Counted from the stretch's first letter, positions 25,234 to 34,619 are shown. The stretch: 64,000 bases of DNA from Pseudomonadota bacterium (GCA_023386885.1 JAEWIX010000025.1:124001-188000), one strand, 5' to 3'. Program-made: numbers and translations. Notes: generated by a model not told the origin, from the letters alone.

Positions 25234-25367
25234 CACATCGATCTAAAGCGAACGCGATGACACAGGACATCGTGCGGAAAGCCGCGATCTCCATCGATGG
25301 CGGACGCGCTGCCCGACAACCTCCACGCGAAGCGATCGCGCTTTCTCGTCGTATCAAAGGCATCAAA

Positions 25368-26117
25368 ATGCAGGATCAACAAAGGGTCATTGTCGTCACT
25401 GGCGGCAGTTCGGGCATCGGGCGCGCAGCGGCGCTACGTTTCGCGCGACAGGACGACAAGGTTCTCGTTACCGGCCGCCGCGCGGGGCCAATCAATGATG
25501 TGGCGGCCGAACACGCAAATATCGTCGGGCTGGCTGCAGATGCGGCCTCCCCCAAAGACGCGGAGCGCACCATTGCGGAAGTGATCGGCAGGTGGGGTCG
25601 ACTGGATGCGCTGGTCAACAACGCAGGCGCGGGTGCGATTCTTCCACTTGCCGAAGCAAAAGCCGATCGCATCACAGATATTTTCTCGGTGAACGTTCTC
25701 GGCCCGAGTCTGCTTGCTTCGGCCGCTCTTCCGCATCTGCAGAAAACGCGCGGCAGCATCATAAATGTCTCGAGCACATTTGGCCACAAACCTGCGGCGG
25801 GGCTCTCTCACTATGCGGCAAGCAAAGCGGCGCTGGAGCATCTGACAAGGTGCTGGGCGCCGGAACTGGCCCCGCTCGGCATCCGGGTGAACGCCGTCGC
25901 AGCAGGACCCACGGAGTCGGGCGCGTTGACCGGAATTATGGGATTGTCTCCGGAGCAAGCTGCTGTGCTCAAGGAGCAGGAGCGCGCGCGGATTCCGCTT
26001 GGGCGCCGCGGTATTCCCGACGATATCGCGCACTGGATCGTGCGGCTCGCCGATCCGGAAGCAACGTGGACAACCGGCCAGGTGATCACGATCGATGGCG
26101 GGCTGGAATTGGCCTGA
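25368..26117 (+). CDS. Short-chain dehydrogenase/reductase (SDR)
   Basis: The protein has 249 residues from the ATG at 25368, which has AAAGG eight bases upstream; an ATG at 25257 would add a 37-residue leader without SDR character. Motifs are the cofactor turn 'VVTGGSSGIGRAAALRF', 'LVNNAGAGAILPL', the catalytic Ser in 'IINVSSTFGHK', Tyr and Lys in 'SHYAASKAALEHL' and the C-terminal 'TTGQVITIDGGLEL'. It is a cytoplasmic NAD(P)H-dependent oxidoreductase of the FabG-like classical type. Clustering suggests co-regulation by the AraC protein; the substrate is unknown. Confidence 0.93.
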   Translation: MQDQQRVIVVTGGSSGIGRAAALRFARQDDKVLVTGRRAGPINDVAAEHANIVGLAADAASPKDAERTIAEVIGRWGRLDALVNNAGAGAILPLAEAKADRITDIFSVNVLGPSLLASAALPHLQKTRGSIINVSSTFGHKPAAGLSHYAASKAALEHLTRCWAPELAPLGIRVNAVAAGPTESGALTGIMGLSPEQAAVLKEQERARIPLGRRGIPDDIAHWIVRLADPEATWTTGQVITIDGGLELA

Positions 26118-26366
26118 GCAACGAAAGCATCCACGGGTCCTTTTCGTTACCCGTGTCCATGACGCGCATCTCGAACAGACAATCAGCAAGCGAGAGGAGT
26201 ACCGCCCGAACATTCTGACGACGTCGATGTCGATACACGAGATCCGAGCGACAAACCCCATACCTGGGTATCGCTCACCCTATTCCTCGACTCAATCGAT
26301 CGAAAGCACACCTCAACGTAGCATCGTCAATGCCGCGCGTCAGGCGACGGCCAGCAGGAGACAGAC

Positions 26367-27284
26367 ATGAACATACACAGCACCTCACATCCCGCTAAAT
26401 CGGGTCCCGACGAGTTGGTCCCCTCGCGCTATGCGCTGAAGGTCGGCGACATCGACGTGCTGGTGGTCAGCGATGGCGTGCTGCCGCTGCCAACCAAAAT
26501 GCTGGGACACAATGCCAATCCAACCGACCGCGCGGCGTGGCTGAACGGCATGTTCCTGCCGCAGGACGCTTTCGACTGGGCGCTGAACGTCGTCGTGGTA
26601 CGCAGCGGCGACAGGACCATTCTCATCGACGCCGGACTGGGAGCCGACCCGGACCTGCACCTGCCGCGGGCAGGGCAATTGATCAAGCGACTGGAAGCCG
26701 CCGGCATCGATCTGGCGTCCGTGACCGACGTGGTGCTGACCCACATGCATATGGATCACGTCGGCGGGCTGCTCGTCGACGGAGTGAAAGATCGGCTGCG
26801 TCCGGACCTGCAAATCCACGTAGCAGCCGCGGAGGTCAAATTCTGGGAGTCGCCCGATTTCTCCCACACGGCCATGCCGGCGGGCTTTCCGGACGCGCTT
26901 CGGGCGGCCGCCAAGAAGTTCACGAAAGACTACCACAATCAGTTGCGGCAATTCGATGAGGAACATGAAATTGCACCGGGCGTCATCGTCCGTCGCACCG
27001 GCGGCCACACTCCCGGGCACAGCGTAGTCCGCCTGGCGTCCGGCGGCGAGGCGTTGACGTTCGCCGGCGACGCCGTGTTTGCGGTCGGGTTCGAACAGCC
27101 CGACTGGCACAACGGTTTCGAGCACGACCCCGAGGAAGCGGCGCGCGTTCGCGTTCGTCTTCTGCGGGAATTGGCTGGGACCGGTGAGATGCTGGTTGCC
27201 ACTCACCTGCCGTTTCCGTCGATCGGCCGAGTAGCGGTCGACGGCGATGCCTTCCGGTGGGTACCCGTCTTCTGGGATTACTGA
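26367..27284 (+). CDS. Metallo-beta-lactamase fold hydrolase (AHL-lactonase-like)
   Basis: The protein has 305 residues; AGGAGACAGAC precedes the ATG. The dinuclear metal site is present as 'VVLTHMHMDHVGGLL' (HxHxDH), a further His in 'TGGHTPGHSVV', Asp in 'FAGDAVFAV' and a C-terminal 'ATHLPFPSIGRV' His. The layout matches the lactonase-like subgroup of the MBL family (AiiA, AttM relatives) and related esterases. No signal peptide is seen. It is last in the rightward run after the AraC gene. Quorum-signal quenching is possible but unproven. Confidence 0.88.
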   Translation: MNIHSTSHPAKSGPDELVPSRYALKVGDIDVLVVSDGVLPLPTKMLGHNANPTDRAAWLNGMFLPQDAFDWALNVVVVRSGDRTILIDAGLGADPDLHLPRAGQLIKRLEAAGIDLASVTDVVLTHMHMDHVGGLLVDGVKDRLRPDLQIHVAAAEVKFWESPDFSHTAMPAGFPDALRAAAKKFTKDYHNQLRQFDEEHEIAPGVIVRRTGGHTPGHSVVRLASGGEALTFAGDAVFAVGFEQPDWHNGFEHDPEEAARVRVRLLRELAGTGEMLVATHLPFPSIGRVAVDGDAFRWVPVFWDY

Positions 27285-27563
27285 CCGCTCATTGAGTCAA
27301 TCCAGAACCGAGGGCGTGGGCTCAATACCGTTCACAGTTCACGCCCTGGTATCCCGAATCCAAATCTCGCCGATTGTGCTGGCTCGCATGGCCTGCATTT
27401 CTCAAACGTTGCCATGACCAGTCATGAATACGATCGGCTTGAGCGCGCCGTTCGCGACGAGACGGAGTCGGAGATCCAAGCTAGTCCACACCGGCTCCCC
27501 GTCGAGAGCCTACAGCTAATCAGAGCCGTTATCGTCGGAAACCGCACTAATGGTGCTTTCGAT

Positions 27564-28211
27564 TCACTTTTCTTCGTCTCCTGCCCGGCGCGGATGCATT
27601 ACCGGAATTTGGAGTTTCTCCGCAATCCGCACAAGATCGGCCAGCGACGCCGCCGCCATCTTCTGCTTGACGTTCCTGCGATGAATTTGAAGCGTAACCT
27701 CACTAATCCCAAGCTCGGCCGCCGCCTGCTTGTTGAGAAGGCCGCTGATGATGAGCGGTAGCACCTCACGTTCGCGTGGCGTCAGCTCCAGATAACGGCG
27801 CTTGAGGGTGTCAAGTTCGGCTCGCTCCGCATGCGCTTCCCGGTCTTGCGCGACCGCCGCGCGAATCGCCCGCATGAGCGCCTCGTCACTGAACGGTTTG
27901 GTCAGGAAATCCACCGCACCGTGCTTGATGGCGCGAACCGTCGAAGGAATGTCGCCATGTCCGGTAATGAACACGATCGGGGGATGATCTCCTTCCGCGA
28001 TCTGCTTCTGCAGGTCGAGGCCATTGATATCAGGTAATTCGACGTCAAGAATCAGGCATGCCGGCCGCTTCGATCTGTCGGCATCGACATATTCTCCGGC
28101 GGATGCAAACGTGATTGCCGTGATGCCGTGCGACGCCAGCAACTCGCTAAGCGATTCGCGAATGCGGATATCGTCGTCGACAATAAAGACGGTATAGTCG
28201 TCGTTCGTCAT
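27564..28211 (-). CDS. FixJ-family response regulator, partner of the eight-PAS histidine kinase
   Basis: The protein has 215 residues. The receiver shows 'VFIVDDDIRIRESLSELLA', the phosphoacceptor Asp in 'LILDVELPDINGLD', 'VFITGHGDIPSTVRAIKHGA' and Lys in 'DFLTKPFSDEAL'. The LuxR-type output reads 'LTPREREVLPLIISGLLNKQ' and 'ELGISEVTLQIHRRNVKQKM'. Its start overlaps the kinase stop by ATGA, making a coupled two-component pair. The output helix is very similar to that at 19204-19917, so the two may share DNA targets. Confidence 0.95.
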   Translation of the reverse strand: MTNDDYTVFIVDDDIRIRESLSELLASHGITAITFASAGEYVDADRSKRPACLILDVELPDINGLDLQKQIAEGDHPPIVFITGHGDIPSTVRAIKHGAVDFLTKPFSDEALMRAIRAAVAQDREAHAERAELDTLKRRYLELTPREREVLPLIISGLLNKQAAAELGISEVTLQIHRRNVKQKMAAASLADLVRIAEKLQIPVMHPRRAGDEEK

Positions 28212-31200
28212 GCAACTTCATTCGGTTCGATTGGCAAGGTAAAGATGAACGTTGCGCCGGTCGATTCGTTCGCCTCCGCCCACAATTTGCCCCCATGAGA
28301 CTCGATGATCGAACGGCAAATCGCCAGCCCCATGCCCATCCCCTGCTCCTTAGTCGTGAAGAACGGTTCGAATATCCTGTCAGGACGGTCGATCCCCAAG
28401 CCACAATCACTAATCTCGGTCTGGATCACATTAGCGTTCCTTCGCATGCACACTTTCAGAACCTTGTCATTCGCGACACCATCCATCGCTTCCATTGCAT
28501 TGCGCATGAGATTGATCAGAACCTGTTGAAGTTGAACGCGATCGACCGCAGCGGCCGGCAAGCCACCCTCGACCTCTATATCCAGCAGCACGGAGCGTCG
28601 TATCGCCTCTTCGGCCATGAGTTGACGCGCTTCAACAAGCACGCTGTCGAGCGCAACAGGTATCCGCGAATCCAGAGATTGCTTGAACAAGGCGCGGATA
28701 CGGCTGACCACATCCGCGGCAGCATTGGCGTCGCGCATAATTCGCTCCACCGTTCTGTGCGCGCGCTCGATATTCGGCGGGTCCGCCGTTAACCAGCGCT
28801 GACAGGCATACGAATTGGCCACGACCGCGGCGAGAGGCTGGTTCACCTCATGGGCTATCGAAGCCGAAAGCTCCGCGAGGCTCGTTGCCTGACTCGCACG
28901 CGCCAGCCTCTCTTGTGCCAGGCGCAATCCTTCCTGCGCGCGCACCTCGTCGTTGATGTCGATTGAAACGATGTACCATTGCACAATAGCGCCATCCGCA
29001 TCCCGCAAGGGCTGCGCGCGCGCCTCGATCCACGGATAGGCCTCATCCTTGTCGCGCCGGCGAAACCGATTCACGAAAGGCTGTCCAGTCGCAAACCCAT
29101 TCAATGCCTTGCGTAACACTGTCGAAAGGTCATCAGGGTGAGCCAGATGCCGGGCCAGCGCCTCGAAATCCTCGATATGCGCCGGTGGCGAACCGACCTG
29201 ATCCACATATCGCTTGCTAGCAGAGGTGATCTTGCCCGAAGCATCGAAGCTCAAGATATTGATTGGAACGGCATCGATCATCTGCTGGAGTTGCCGCGTG
29301 GTGTTCCGGAGCGCTTGTTCGGCCCGCACCTGATCATCGATATCGATGGAAACCTGGTACCAATGCATGATCGTACCATCTTGATCGCGTAGAGGTTCGC
29401 AACGCGCCTCGATCCAGCGGTAGCTGCCGTCTTTCCAGCGCCGGCGATAACGCATCAGAAAATCATCGCCAGTTTTGAGGCACTGATGCGATATGCGAAG
29501 CACCTCGGGAGCATCATCGGGGTGAACCAGCTCTTGCGCCACTTTGATAGTATCTTCGAAGTTGGCACTGGAGGAGCCGAGATCCCGCAAGGCTCGCTTG
29601 TTGACGTAGCTTAGCTTGCCGGCAGGCGTCCAACTCCAGATATGAACCGGCAAGGCATCGACAAGCTGCGACAGTTCCTGTTCTTGTTTCCGTAATGCTT
29701 CTTCCGTGACCAACTGATCGTCGATATCGACGTTGGCGCCGTACCATTGAACGATTTCTCCGCTCTCGTCGCGCAACGGCTCCGCGCGGCCTTCCTGCCA
29801 ACGGTACACCCCGTCCCGTCTGCGGTTACGAAATCTCAAGGCGAAAGACTCGCCGGTGCGGAATGAACGGCTTAGCGCTGCAAACAAAACATCCCTGTCA
29901 TCCGGATGGACAAGGTCATCGATTGCACCGCGCAATCCGCCTTCGGCATCGAAATGCTCAAAATTCATGCCGGTATAGTCCAGCATGGTTTTGTTGATGT
30001 ACGATAGCTTTCCTTCGGGTGTCACAGACCAGATTTGCGTCGGAACCGTGTCAACGAGTTGCTGAAGTCGCCGTTCACTCTCGCGCAACGCAGCTTCCGC
30101 ACGTTTAAGTTCAGTCAAATCGAGAATATATGCGACACCTTGCCGGGACTGACCCTCGAAACACGCAGCCCCGATCAATACAGATATCCGGGTGCCATCC
30201 TTCCTGAAATACTCCTTCTCGCGCGCCTGCATCTTGCCCGTCGTCGCGAGTTCTTCCGCCTCCTCGCGAGCATGCACCTCTTGCCAATCGGGCGGAGTCA
30301 TATCGAACCATCGAAGTCCCGCCTCCACATCCTCCCGTTCGTACTGAACCATGCGGAGAAACGCGTCATTGGCGTCGATAAGCGTTCCGTCCAAATCCCA
30401 TATGACGATCCCGATAATGTCCGAATCGATCAATCGTCGGATTCGGGCTTCGCGTTCCGCAAGGTCGCTGTAAAGATTGTTCAGCGTCTCTTGCGTGCGC
30501 ACCATGTCGTCGATGTCGATATTCGTGCCGTACCATTCAAGGATGCCGCCTGCATCGTCGCGCAACGGCTCCGCGCGGGACTCCAGCCAACGATACACAC
30601 CGTCCGCGCGACGTTGACGAAACTTCATGCAAAATTGCTCGCCGCTGGCGAGGGAATAGTTGAGCGCTTTCTCCAAGCTGGCTCTGTCATCGGGATGGAC
30701 GAGAGCAGCGATAGCGGCCGCGAGGCGGCTCATGCCTGGCTTGTCCATGGCAGCGACGTCGAGGCCGAGGAAATCCACCAGGCGCTTGTTGTAGAATGTC
30801 GGCTCACCATCGGGCGCGAGGCGCCAAACCTGACTCGGAACCATGTCCACCAGTTGCGAGAGTTCGCGCTCCCGGTCACGCAACGCACCTTGCGCCATCA
30901 TCATATCGTGAATATCGACACTTACGCCGTACCACTGAATGATGTGGCCGGCATCGTCGCGCAACGGCTCAGCACGCGTCTCGGTCCAACGATAGGCGCC
31001 ATTGCGCCGGACCTGACGATATCTCTGCAGATAAGGCTCACCTGTCTCGCATGACCGCCTGAACGCCGCGATAGCCTCCGGCCTGTCCTCCGGATGCACG
31101 ACGCTCAGTGAAGGCCTTCCGTCAACTGCGATGATGTCTTCCAGCGTGGCTCCGGTGGCCTCTGTGAACCGGTTGCTGACGTAAACTGGCGCGCCATCCG

Positions 31201-32242
31201 GCTCCGTGCTCCAGAGCAGAGCGGGCACCGCATCGGCAAGTCGTTGAAGTTTCCGTTCACTCCGCCGCAGCGCGTCTTCGGCGTGCACCTGAGCGTCGAT
31301 ATCAAGACAAAGGCCATACCACTGCACGATGGCACCTTCGTCATTGCGCATCGGCACGGCGCGCGCGTCGACCCAACGATGCACGCCGTCCGACCGACGA
31401 AGGCGATGCTTCAACGAAAAGCCTTCGCCAGTCATGATCGCATTTTCAACAGCAGCCTGGACGACGCCCCAATCGTCGGAATGTATGATGGTCTTGACCA
31501 CCGCATCGAACCGTTCCGGTCCGGGAGCCCCCAATTGATCGACCGACACGCCGGCGTACTCGACCATTTGTTTATTAAAGTAGGTCGGATACCCATCGGG
31601 AGACAAACACCAGATCAACACGGGAACGGTATCGATGATTTGCTGCAGTGCGCGCTCGCTTTGACGCAAAGCAGCTTCAGTCGTCTTCAACGCGTCAATA
31701 TCGACAGTCGTGCCATACCATCCGATGACGCGGTCATCGCGATCGTGTGCGGGCAAACCGAAACTGCGGAACCAGCGATACGTGCCGTCTGCACGCCACA
31801 TGCGATGTTCGCAACTGTAATCTCGACCCGTTTGCAGGCTGTGGCGCCACGTCGCAAGAACACGATCAAGATCGTCGGAATGAATGACTTTTCGAAGACC
31901 GAATTCATCATCTTTCGTTGAGGCGAGATCCTCCCGAGGCAACCCTGTGACTGATCGGGGGCTGCGGCTCATATAGAGAAATTTGCCGTCCGCATCGGCA
32001 AACCATGCCAGCGCAGGCATGCTTTCGATGATGCGCAGCGCCTGTTCGGCTTTGCTGTTTGTCCTCTTCGCGCGCCTATGTAGCTGCCAACCGCTCCCGG
32101 CGATCATCACCAGGCCCAAAGTGGCTATAAGCGCCACGACAAAGCCGGATAGTTCAGGCATCAACCGCATCAGAACGAGTGCGGCACTAAAGCCCGCAAG
32201 CGTAAAGCCAAAACGTTCAAAGACCGGCGCTGCTTTTAACAT
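28208..32242 (-). CDS. Membrane histidine kinase with eight tandem PAS units (FixL/TodS-like)
   Basis: The protein has 1344 residues from the ATG at 32242, which has CAGGAG upstream. Two hydrophobic helices span about 15-55. Eight PAS/PAC units follow from about 70 to 1095, each of about 125 residues; seven end in a '(Q/G/E/H)WY(G/Q/I)...(V/I/L)DI' strand joined by coiled-coil linkers. Unit 5 differs ('DLDGTLIDANDAFLRMVQYE'...'GVAYILDLTELKRA'). The phosphoacceptor His is near 1131 in 'SIAHEVNQPLAAVV', the N box near 1248 in 'INLMRNAMEAM', then 'SDCGLGIDRP' and 'GMGMGLAICRSI'. No haem-binding His was identified. It phosphorylates the FixJ-like partner it overlaps; the signal is unknown. Confidence 0.93.
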   Translation of the reverse strand: MLKAAPVFERFGFTLAGFSAALVLMRLMPELSGFVVALIATLGLVMIAGSGWQLHRRAKRTNSKAEQALRIIESMPALAWFADADGKFLYMSRSPRSVTGLPREDLASTKDDEFGLRKVIHSDDLDRVLATWRHSLQTGRDYSCEHRMWRADGTYRWFRSFGLPAHDRDDRVIGWYGTTVDIDALKTTEAALRQSERALQQIIDTVPVLIWCLSPDGYPTYFNKQMVEYAGVSVDQLGAPGPERFDAVVKTIIHSDDWGVVQAAVENAIMTGEGFSLKHRLRRSDGVHRWVDARAVPMRNDEGAIVQWYGLCLDIDAQVHAEDALRRSERKLQRLADAVPALLWSTEPDGAPVYVSNRFTEATGATLEDIIAVDGRPSLSVVHPEDRPEAIAAFRRSCETGEPYLQRYRQVRRNGAYRWTETRAEPLRDDAGHIIQWYGVSVDIHDMMMAQGALRDRERELSQLVDMVPSQVWRLAPDGEPTFYNKRLVDFLGLDVAAMDKPGMSRLAAAIAALVHPDDRASLEKALNYSLASGEQFCMKFRQRRADGVYRWLESRAEPLRDDAGGILEWYGTNIDIDDMVRTQETLNNLYSDLAEREARIRRLIDSDIIGIVIWDLDGTLIDANDAFLRMVQYEREDVEAGLRWFDMTPPDWQEVHAREEAEELATTGKMQAREKEYFRKDGTRISVLIGAACFEGQSRQGVAYILDLTELKRAEAALRESERRLQQLVDTVPTQIWSVTPEGKLSYINKTMLDYTGMNFEHFDAEGGLRGAIDDLVHPDDRDVLFAALSRSFRTGESFALRFRNRRRDGVYRWQEGRAEPLRDESGEIVQWYGANVDIDDQLVTEEALRKQEQELSQLVDALPVHIWSWTPAGKLSYVNKRALRDLGSSSANFEDTIKVAQELVHPDDAPEVLRISHQCLKTGDDFLMRYRRRWKDGSYRWIEARCEPLRDQDGTIMHWYQVSIDIDDQVRAEQALRNTTRQLQQMIDAVPINILSFDASGKITSASKRYVDQVGSPPAHIEDFEALARHLAHPDDLSTVLRKALNGFATGQPFVNRFRRRDKDEAYPWIEARAQPLRDADGAIVQWYIVSIDINDEVRAQEGLRLAQERLARASQATSLAELSASIAHEVNQPLAAVVANSYACQRWLTADPPNIERAHRTVERIMRDANAAADVVSRIRALFKQSLDSRIPVALDSVLVEARQLMAEEAIRRSVLLDIEVEGGLPAAAVDRVQLQQVLINLMRNAMEAMDGVANDKVLKVCMRRNANVIQTEISDCGLGIDRPDRIFEPFFTTKEQGMGMGLAICRSIIESHGGKLWAEANESTGATFIFTLPIEPNEVA

Positions 32243-32356
32243 CGGCTGCTCCTGGCGTTGACGGCGCAATGCCTCGGCGACCGACCGCCGTCAGCCCGGC
32301 AACGTGTCCCAAGTCAGGATTTCCGCCTCGGGTGTATCATGACAAGGCCTCGCGGC

Positions 32357-32374
32357 ATCTCATGGAAATCCATG
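32357..32374. promoter_or_regulatory. Palindromic element shared by two two-component loci, copy 2
   Basis: These 18 bases are identical to 20508-20525 and contain CATGGA-AA-TCCATG. The element is about 115 bases upstream of the PAS-kinase start, in the gap behind the LysR remnant. Both copies have the same orientation relative to their leftward downstream gene. A shared operator is inferred. Confidence 0.5.
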
Positions 32375-32545
32375 ATAGGCAACCGTCACAAACCATGGAA
32401 GCGACCGCGTCCTGACCAGATTGACATACGGTTTGCGGGATTTGCCCGGCGACGCCCGCTTGGCCCTCGGTGCCGCTCCTCGCCGTCCAGACGGACAAGC
32501 GACCGCGAATTCCGCCGTCGGACGTTGCCGACAACCTGCTGCACG

Positions 32546-32857
32546 TCAGTTGTCCGATACAGACAGCCCGGCGAGGAGCGGAGCGTGGGCGGCGAGCCTG
32601 AGGGATATAAACTCAGTGAAGAGCCGCACGCGCTTCGTCTTGCGTGTCTCTCCCTGCGTGAGAAGCCAGAGCGTTCCGTACATATGCAGGTCGGTGCCCG
32701 GCACCCTTGCCAGTTGAGGGTCGGCATCTCCGACGAAACACGGCAACGTCGTGATCCCGAGGCCCTGCCGTACAGCAACGATCTGCGCCTCGGCGTCCGT
32801 GGTCCAAAAAGGAACCCCCGGTAGCCGCAGGCCGCAGCCGATCTCTATATGAAAATA
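32546..32857 (-). pseudogene. LysR-family regulator remnant (C-terminal effector domain only)
   Basis: On the minus strand an open frame of about 104 residues ends at 32546. It reads 'DAEAQIVAVRQGLGITTLPC', 'FVGDADPQLARVPGTDLHMY' and 'TLWLLTQGETRKTKRVRLFT', the end of a LysR effector domain. The N-terminal DNA-binding half is missing: a TAG at 32858-32860 closes the frame and no matching sequence lies in the 120 bases before the kdp genes. The fragment lacks a start and ribosome-binding site, so it is a 5'-deleted relic. Confidence 0.8.
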
Positions 32858-32983
32858 CTATGAGACGCGCGCGCCGCCGCTCTCGAAAATATATGCAGTT
32901 CCGCCCAGCTTCACGGACCTGAATACGGCTCGATGGAAAGCGCTGCTCCCGGCGCTGTCCCTCGGCCGATAGGGAGCGGTGCA

Positions 32984-33067
32984 ATGTCCGACATTCTGAT
33001 GCTGGCGATCAGCCTCGGCGTCTTCGCGCTTCTCGCCCTCTACGGCATCGCCGGCGAACGACTCTGA
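32984..33067 (+). CDS. 27-residue single-helix membrane peptide upstream of kdpF
   Basis: The frame starts at an ATG preceded by AGGGAG and encodes MSDILMLAISLGVFALLALY plus a short charged tail (GIAGERL), a single membrane helix. It ends 10 bases before kdpF, with its stop next to the kdpF ribosome-binding site, so it looks translated in the same operon. Its size and character resemble KdpF-like micropeptides, but it is not the canonical one. No function is known to me. It is too short for routine gene calling. Confidence 0.6.
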   Translation: MSDILMLAISLGVFALLALYGIAGERL

Positions 33068-33077
33068 GGAGGCTGTG

Positions 33078-33167
33078 ATGATGTTCGACTACGCGATGGG
33101 CGGCGGCGTGGCCGCGTTGATCCTGTTCTACCTCGTCTACGCATTGCTGTGCCCTGAAAATTTCTGA
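33078..33167 (+). CDS. kdpF: KdpF, small subunit of the potassium-transporting ATPase
   Basis: The peptide has 29 residues from the ATG at 33078 (33081 gives 28), with AGGAGG five to eight bases upstream. MMFDYAMGGGVAALILFYLV followed by 'YALLCPENF' matches the KdpF pattern of one membrane helix ending in 'LL.PE.F'. KdpF stabilises the KdpABC complex in the inner membrane. With kdpA broken and kdpBC absent downstream, it has no partners here and is probably non-functional. Confidence 0.82.
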   Translation: MMFDYAMGGGVAALILFYLVYALLCPENF

Positions 33168-33174
33168 GCGCGTC

Positions 33175-33202
33175 TCCCGAAAATAGAAAGTGGGTTTCGG
33201 GA
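33175..33202. repeat. Short palindromic element related to the 43664 repeat
   Basis: The outer bases TCCCGAAA and TTTCGGGA pair around a 12-base loop containing AGAAAGTGGG. The 'CCCGAAA...GTGGG...TTTCGGG' core is a shorter version of the element at 43664-43712. It fills the kdpF-kdpA gap. Confidence 0.6.
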
Positions 33203-33233
33203 TGAACGACATGCGAAAATGGAAAAATAAGCC

Positions 33234-34619
33234 ATGACCGTAAACGGCTGGATTCAGATCGCGATCTTCTGCGCGATCATCGTGGCGCTGGTGAAGCCGC
33301 TCGGCTGGTACATCACGCGCGTCATGGCGGGCGAACGCACGTTGTTCTCGCCACTCCTGCGGCCGGTCGAGCGCGTGCTCTATGCGGGCGCTGGCATCGA
33401 CGAGCGGCACGAGCAGCATTGGCTGACCTATACGCTTGCGATGCTGGCCTTCAACGCCGCCGGCTTCGTGCTGCTGTTCGCGTTGCAACGCCTGCAAGGT
33501 GTCCTGCCGTTCAACCCGATGCAGATGAGCGCGGTCTCGCCGGACTCATCTTTCAACACCGCAACGAGTTTCGTCACCAACACCAATTGGCAGGGCTACG
33601 CCGGCGAAGGCACGATGAGCTATCTCGTGCAGATGGCCGGGCTGACAGTGCAGAATTTCGTTTCGGCCGCGACCGGCATCGCGATCGCAATGGCGCTGAT
33701 CCGCGGCTTTTCGCGCGCCTCCGCGCAGACCGTGGGCAATTTCTGGACCGACCTGACGCGTGCGACGCTCTATGCCCTGCTACCGCTGTCGATCCTTTGC
33801 GCGCTGGTCTATGTCAGCCAGGGCGTCACGCAGACACTCGGTGCTTCCATCGATGTCATGACGCTGGAAAGCGCGAAGCAAACCATCGCCGTCGGCCCCA
33901 CCGCGTCGCAGCTCGCGATCAAGATGCTCGGCACCAATGGCGGCGGCTTCTTCAACGCCAATTCGGCGCATCCGTTCGAGAACCCCACAGCGCTCACCAA
34001 CCTGATCGAGATGGTGTCGATCTTCGCTATCGGCGCGGCGCTCACCAATGTCTTCGGCCGCATGGTCGGCGACGAGCGCCAGGGCTGGGCGATCTTCGCC
34101 GCCATGGGCGTACTATTCCTCGCCGGCGTCGCCGTCACCTACTGGGCGGAGGCAGGCGGCAATCCCGCCTTCGCGGCGCTCGGCATCGACGGCGGCAACA
34201 TGGAAGGCAAGGAGATGCGCTTCGGCATCGTCGCCTCCGTGTTGTTCGCGGTGGTGACGACGGCCGCCTCCTGCGGCGCGGTCAACGCCATGCTGGACAG
34301 CTTCATGCCGCTCGGCGGCCTGATCCCGCTCGTCAACATGCAACTTGGCGAAGTCATCGTCGGCGGCGTCGGCGCTGGCCTCTACGGCATCCTGATGTTC
34401 GTCATCCTGGCGATCTTCATCGCCGGGCTGATGGTCGGCCGCACGCCCGAATATCTCGGCAAGAAGATCGAGGCGAAGGAAGTGAAGATGGCGATACTGG
34501 CAGTCCTGTCGCTGCCGCTCGCCATCCTAAGTTGCAAAGATTCTGGCGACTATGCGGGTTTACAAACTACTGGATTGGACCCGACAGTAGAAGTTGATTG
34601 CGACATCCTTCGCTCATGA
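33234..34619 (+). pseudogene. kdpA: KdpA potassium channel subunit, C-terminally truncated
   Basis: The frame starts normally ([20 protein letters not shown]) and follows KdpA through the selectivity-filter repeats ('[20 protein letters not shown]', '[20 protein letters not shown]', '[17 protein letters not shown]') to '[17 protein letters not shown]' near 34528. KdpA is normally about 565 residues. Here homology stops at about 432 and 29 unrelated residues lead to a stop at 34619. The fourth repeat and last helices are missing, so it cannot form a pore. kdpB, kdpC, kdpD and kdpE are not downstream. A deletion or insertion joint lies near 34530. Confidence 0.88.

Noticed and set aside
26132..26155. 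CACGGGT-N10-ACCCGTG hairpin after the SDR gene
   Set aside because: It lacks a T-run and has a large loop; it is too weak to call as a terminator.
27301..27345. Hairpin with 7-8 base-pair stem (GGGCGTG...CACGCCC) between the convergent MBL and FixJ-like genes
   Set aside because: The loop is long (over 20 bases) and no T-run follows on either strand, so it was not called a terminator.
32613..32984. Leftward frame of 123 codons upstream of the kdp genes
   Set aside because: It is an out-of-frame reading of the LysR remnant and has no protein-family pattern.
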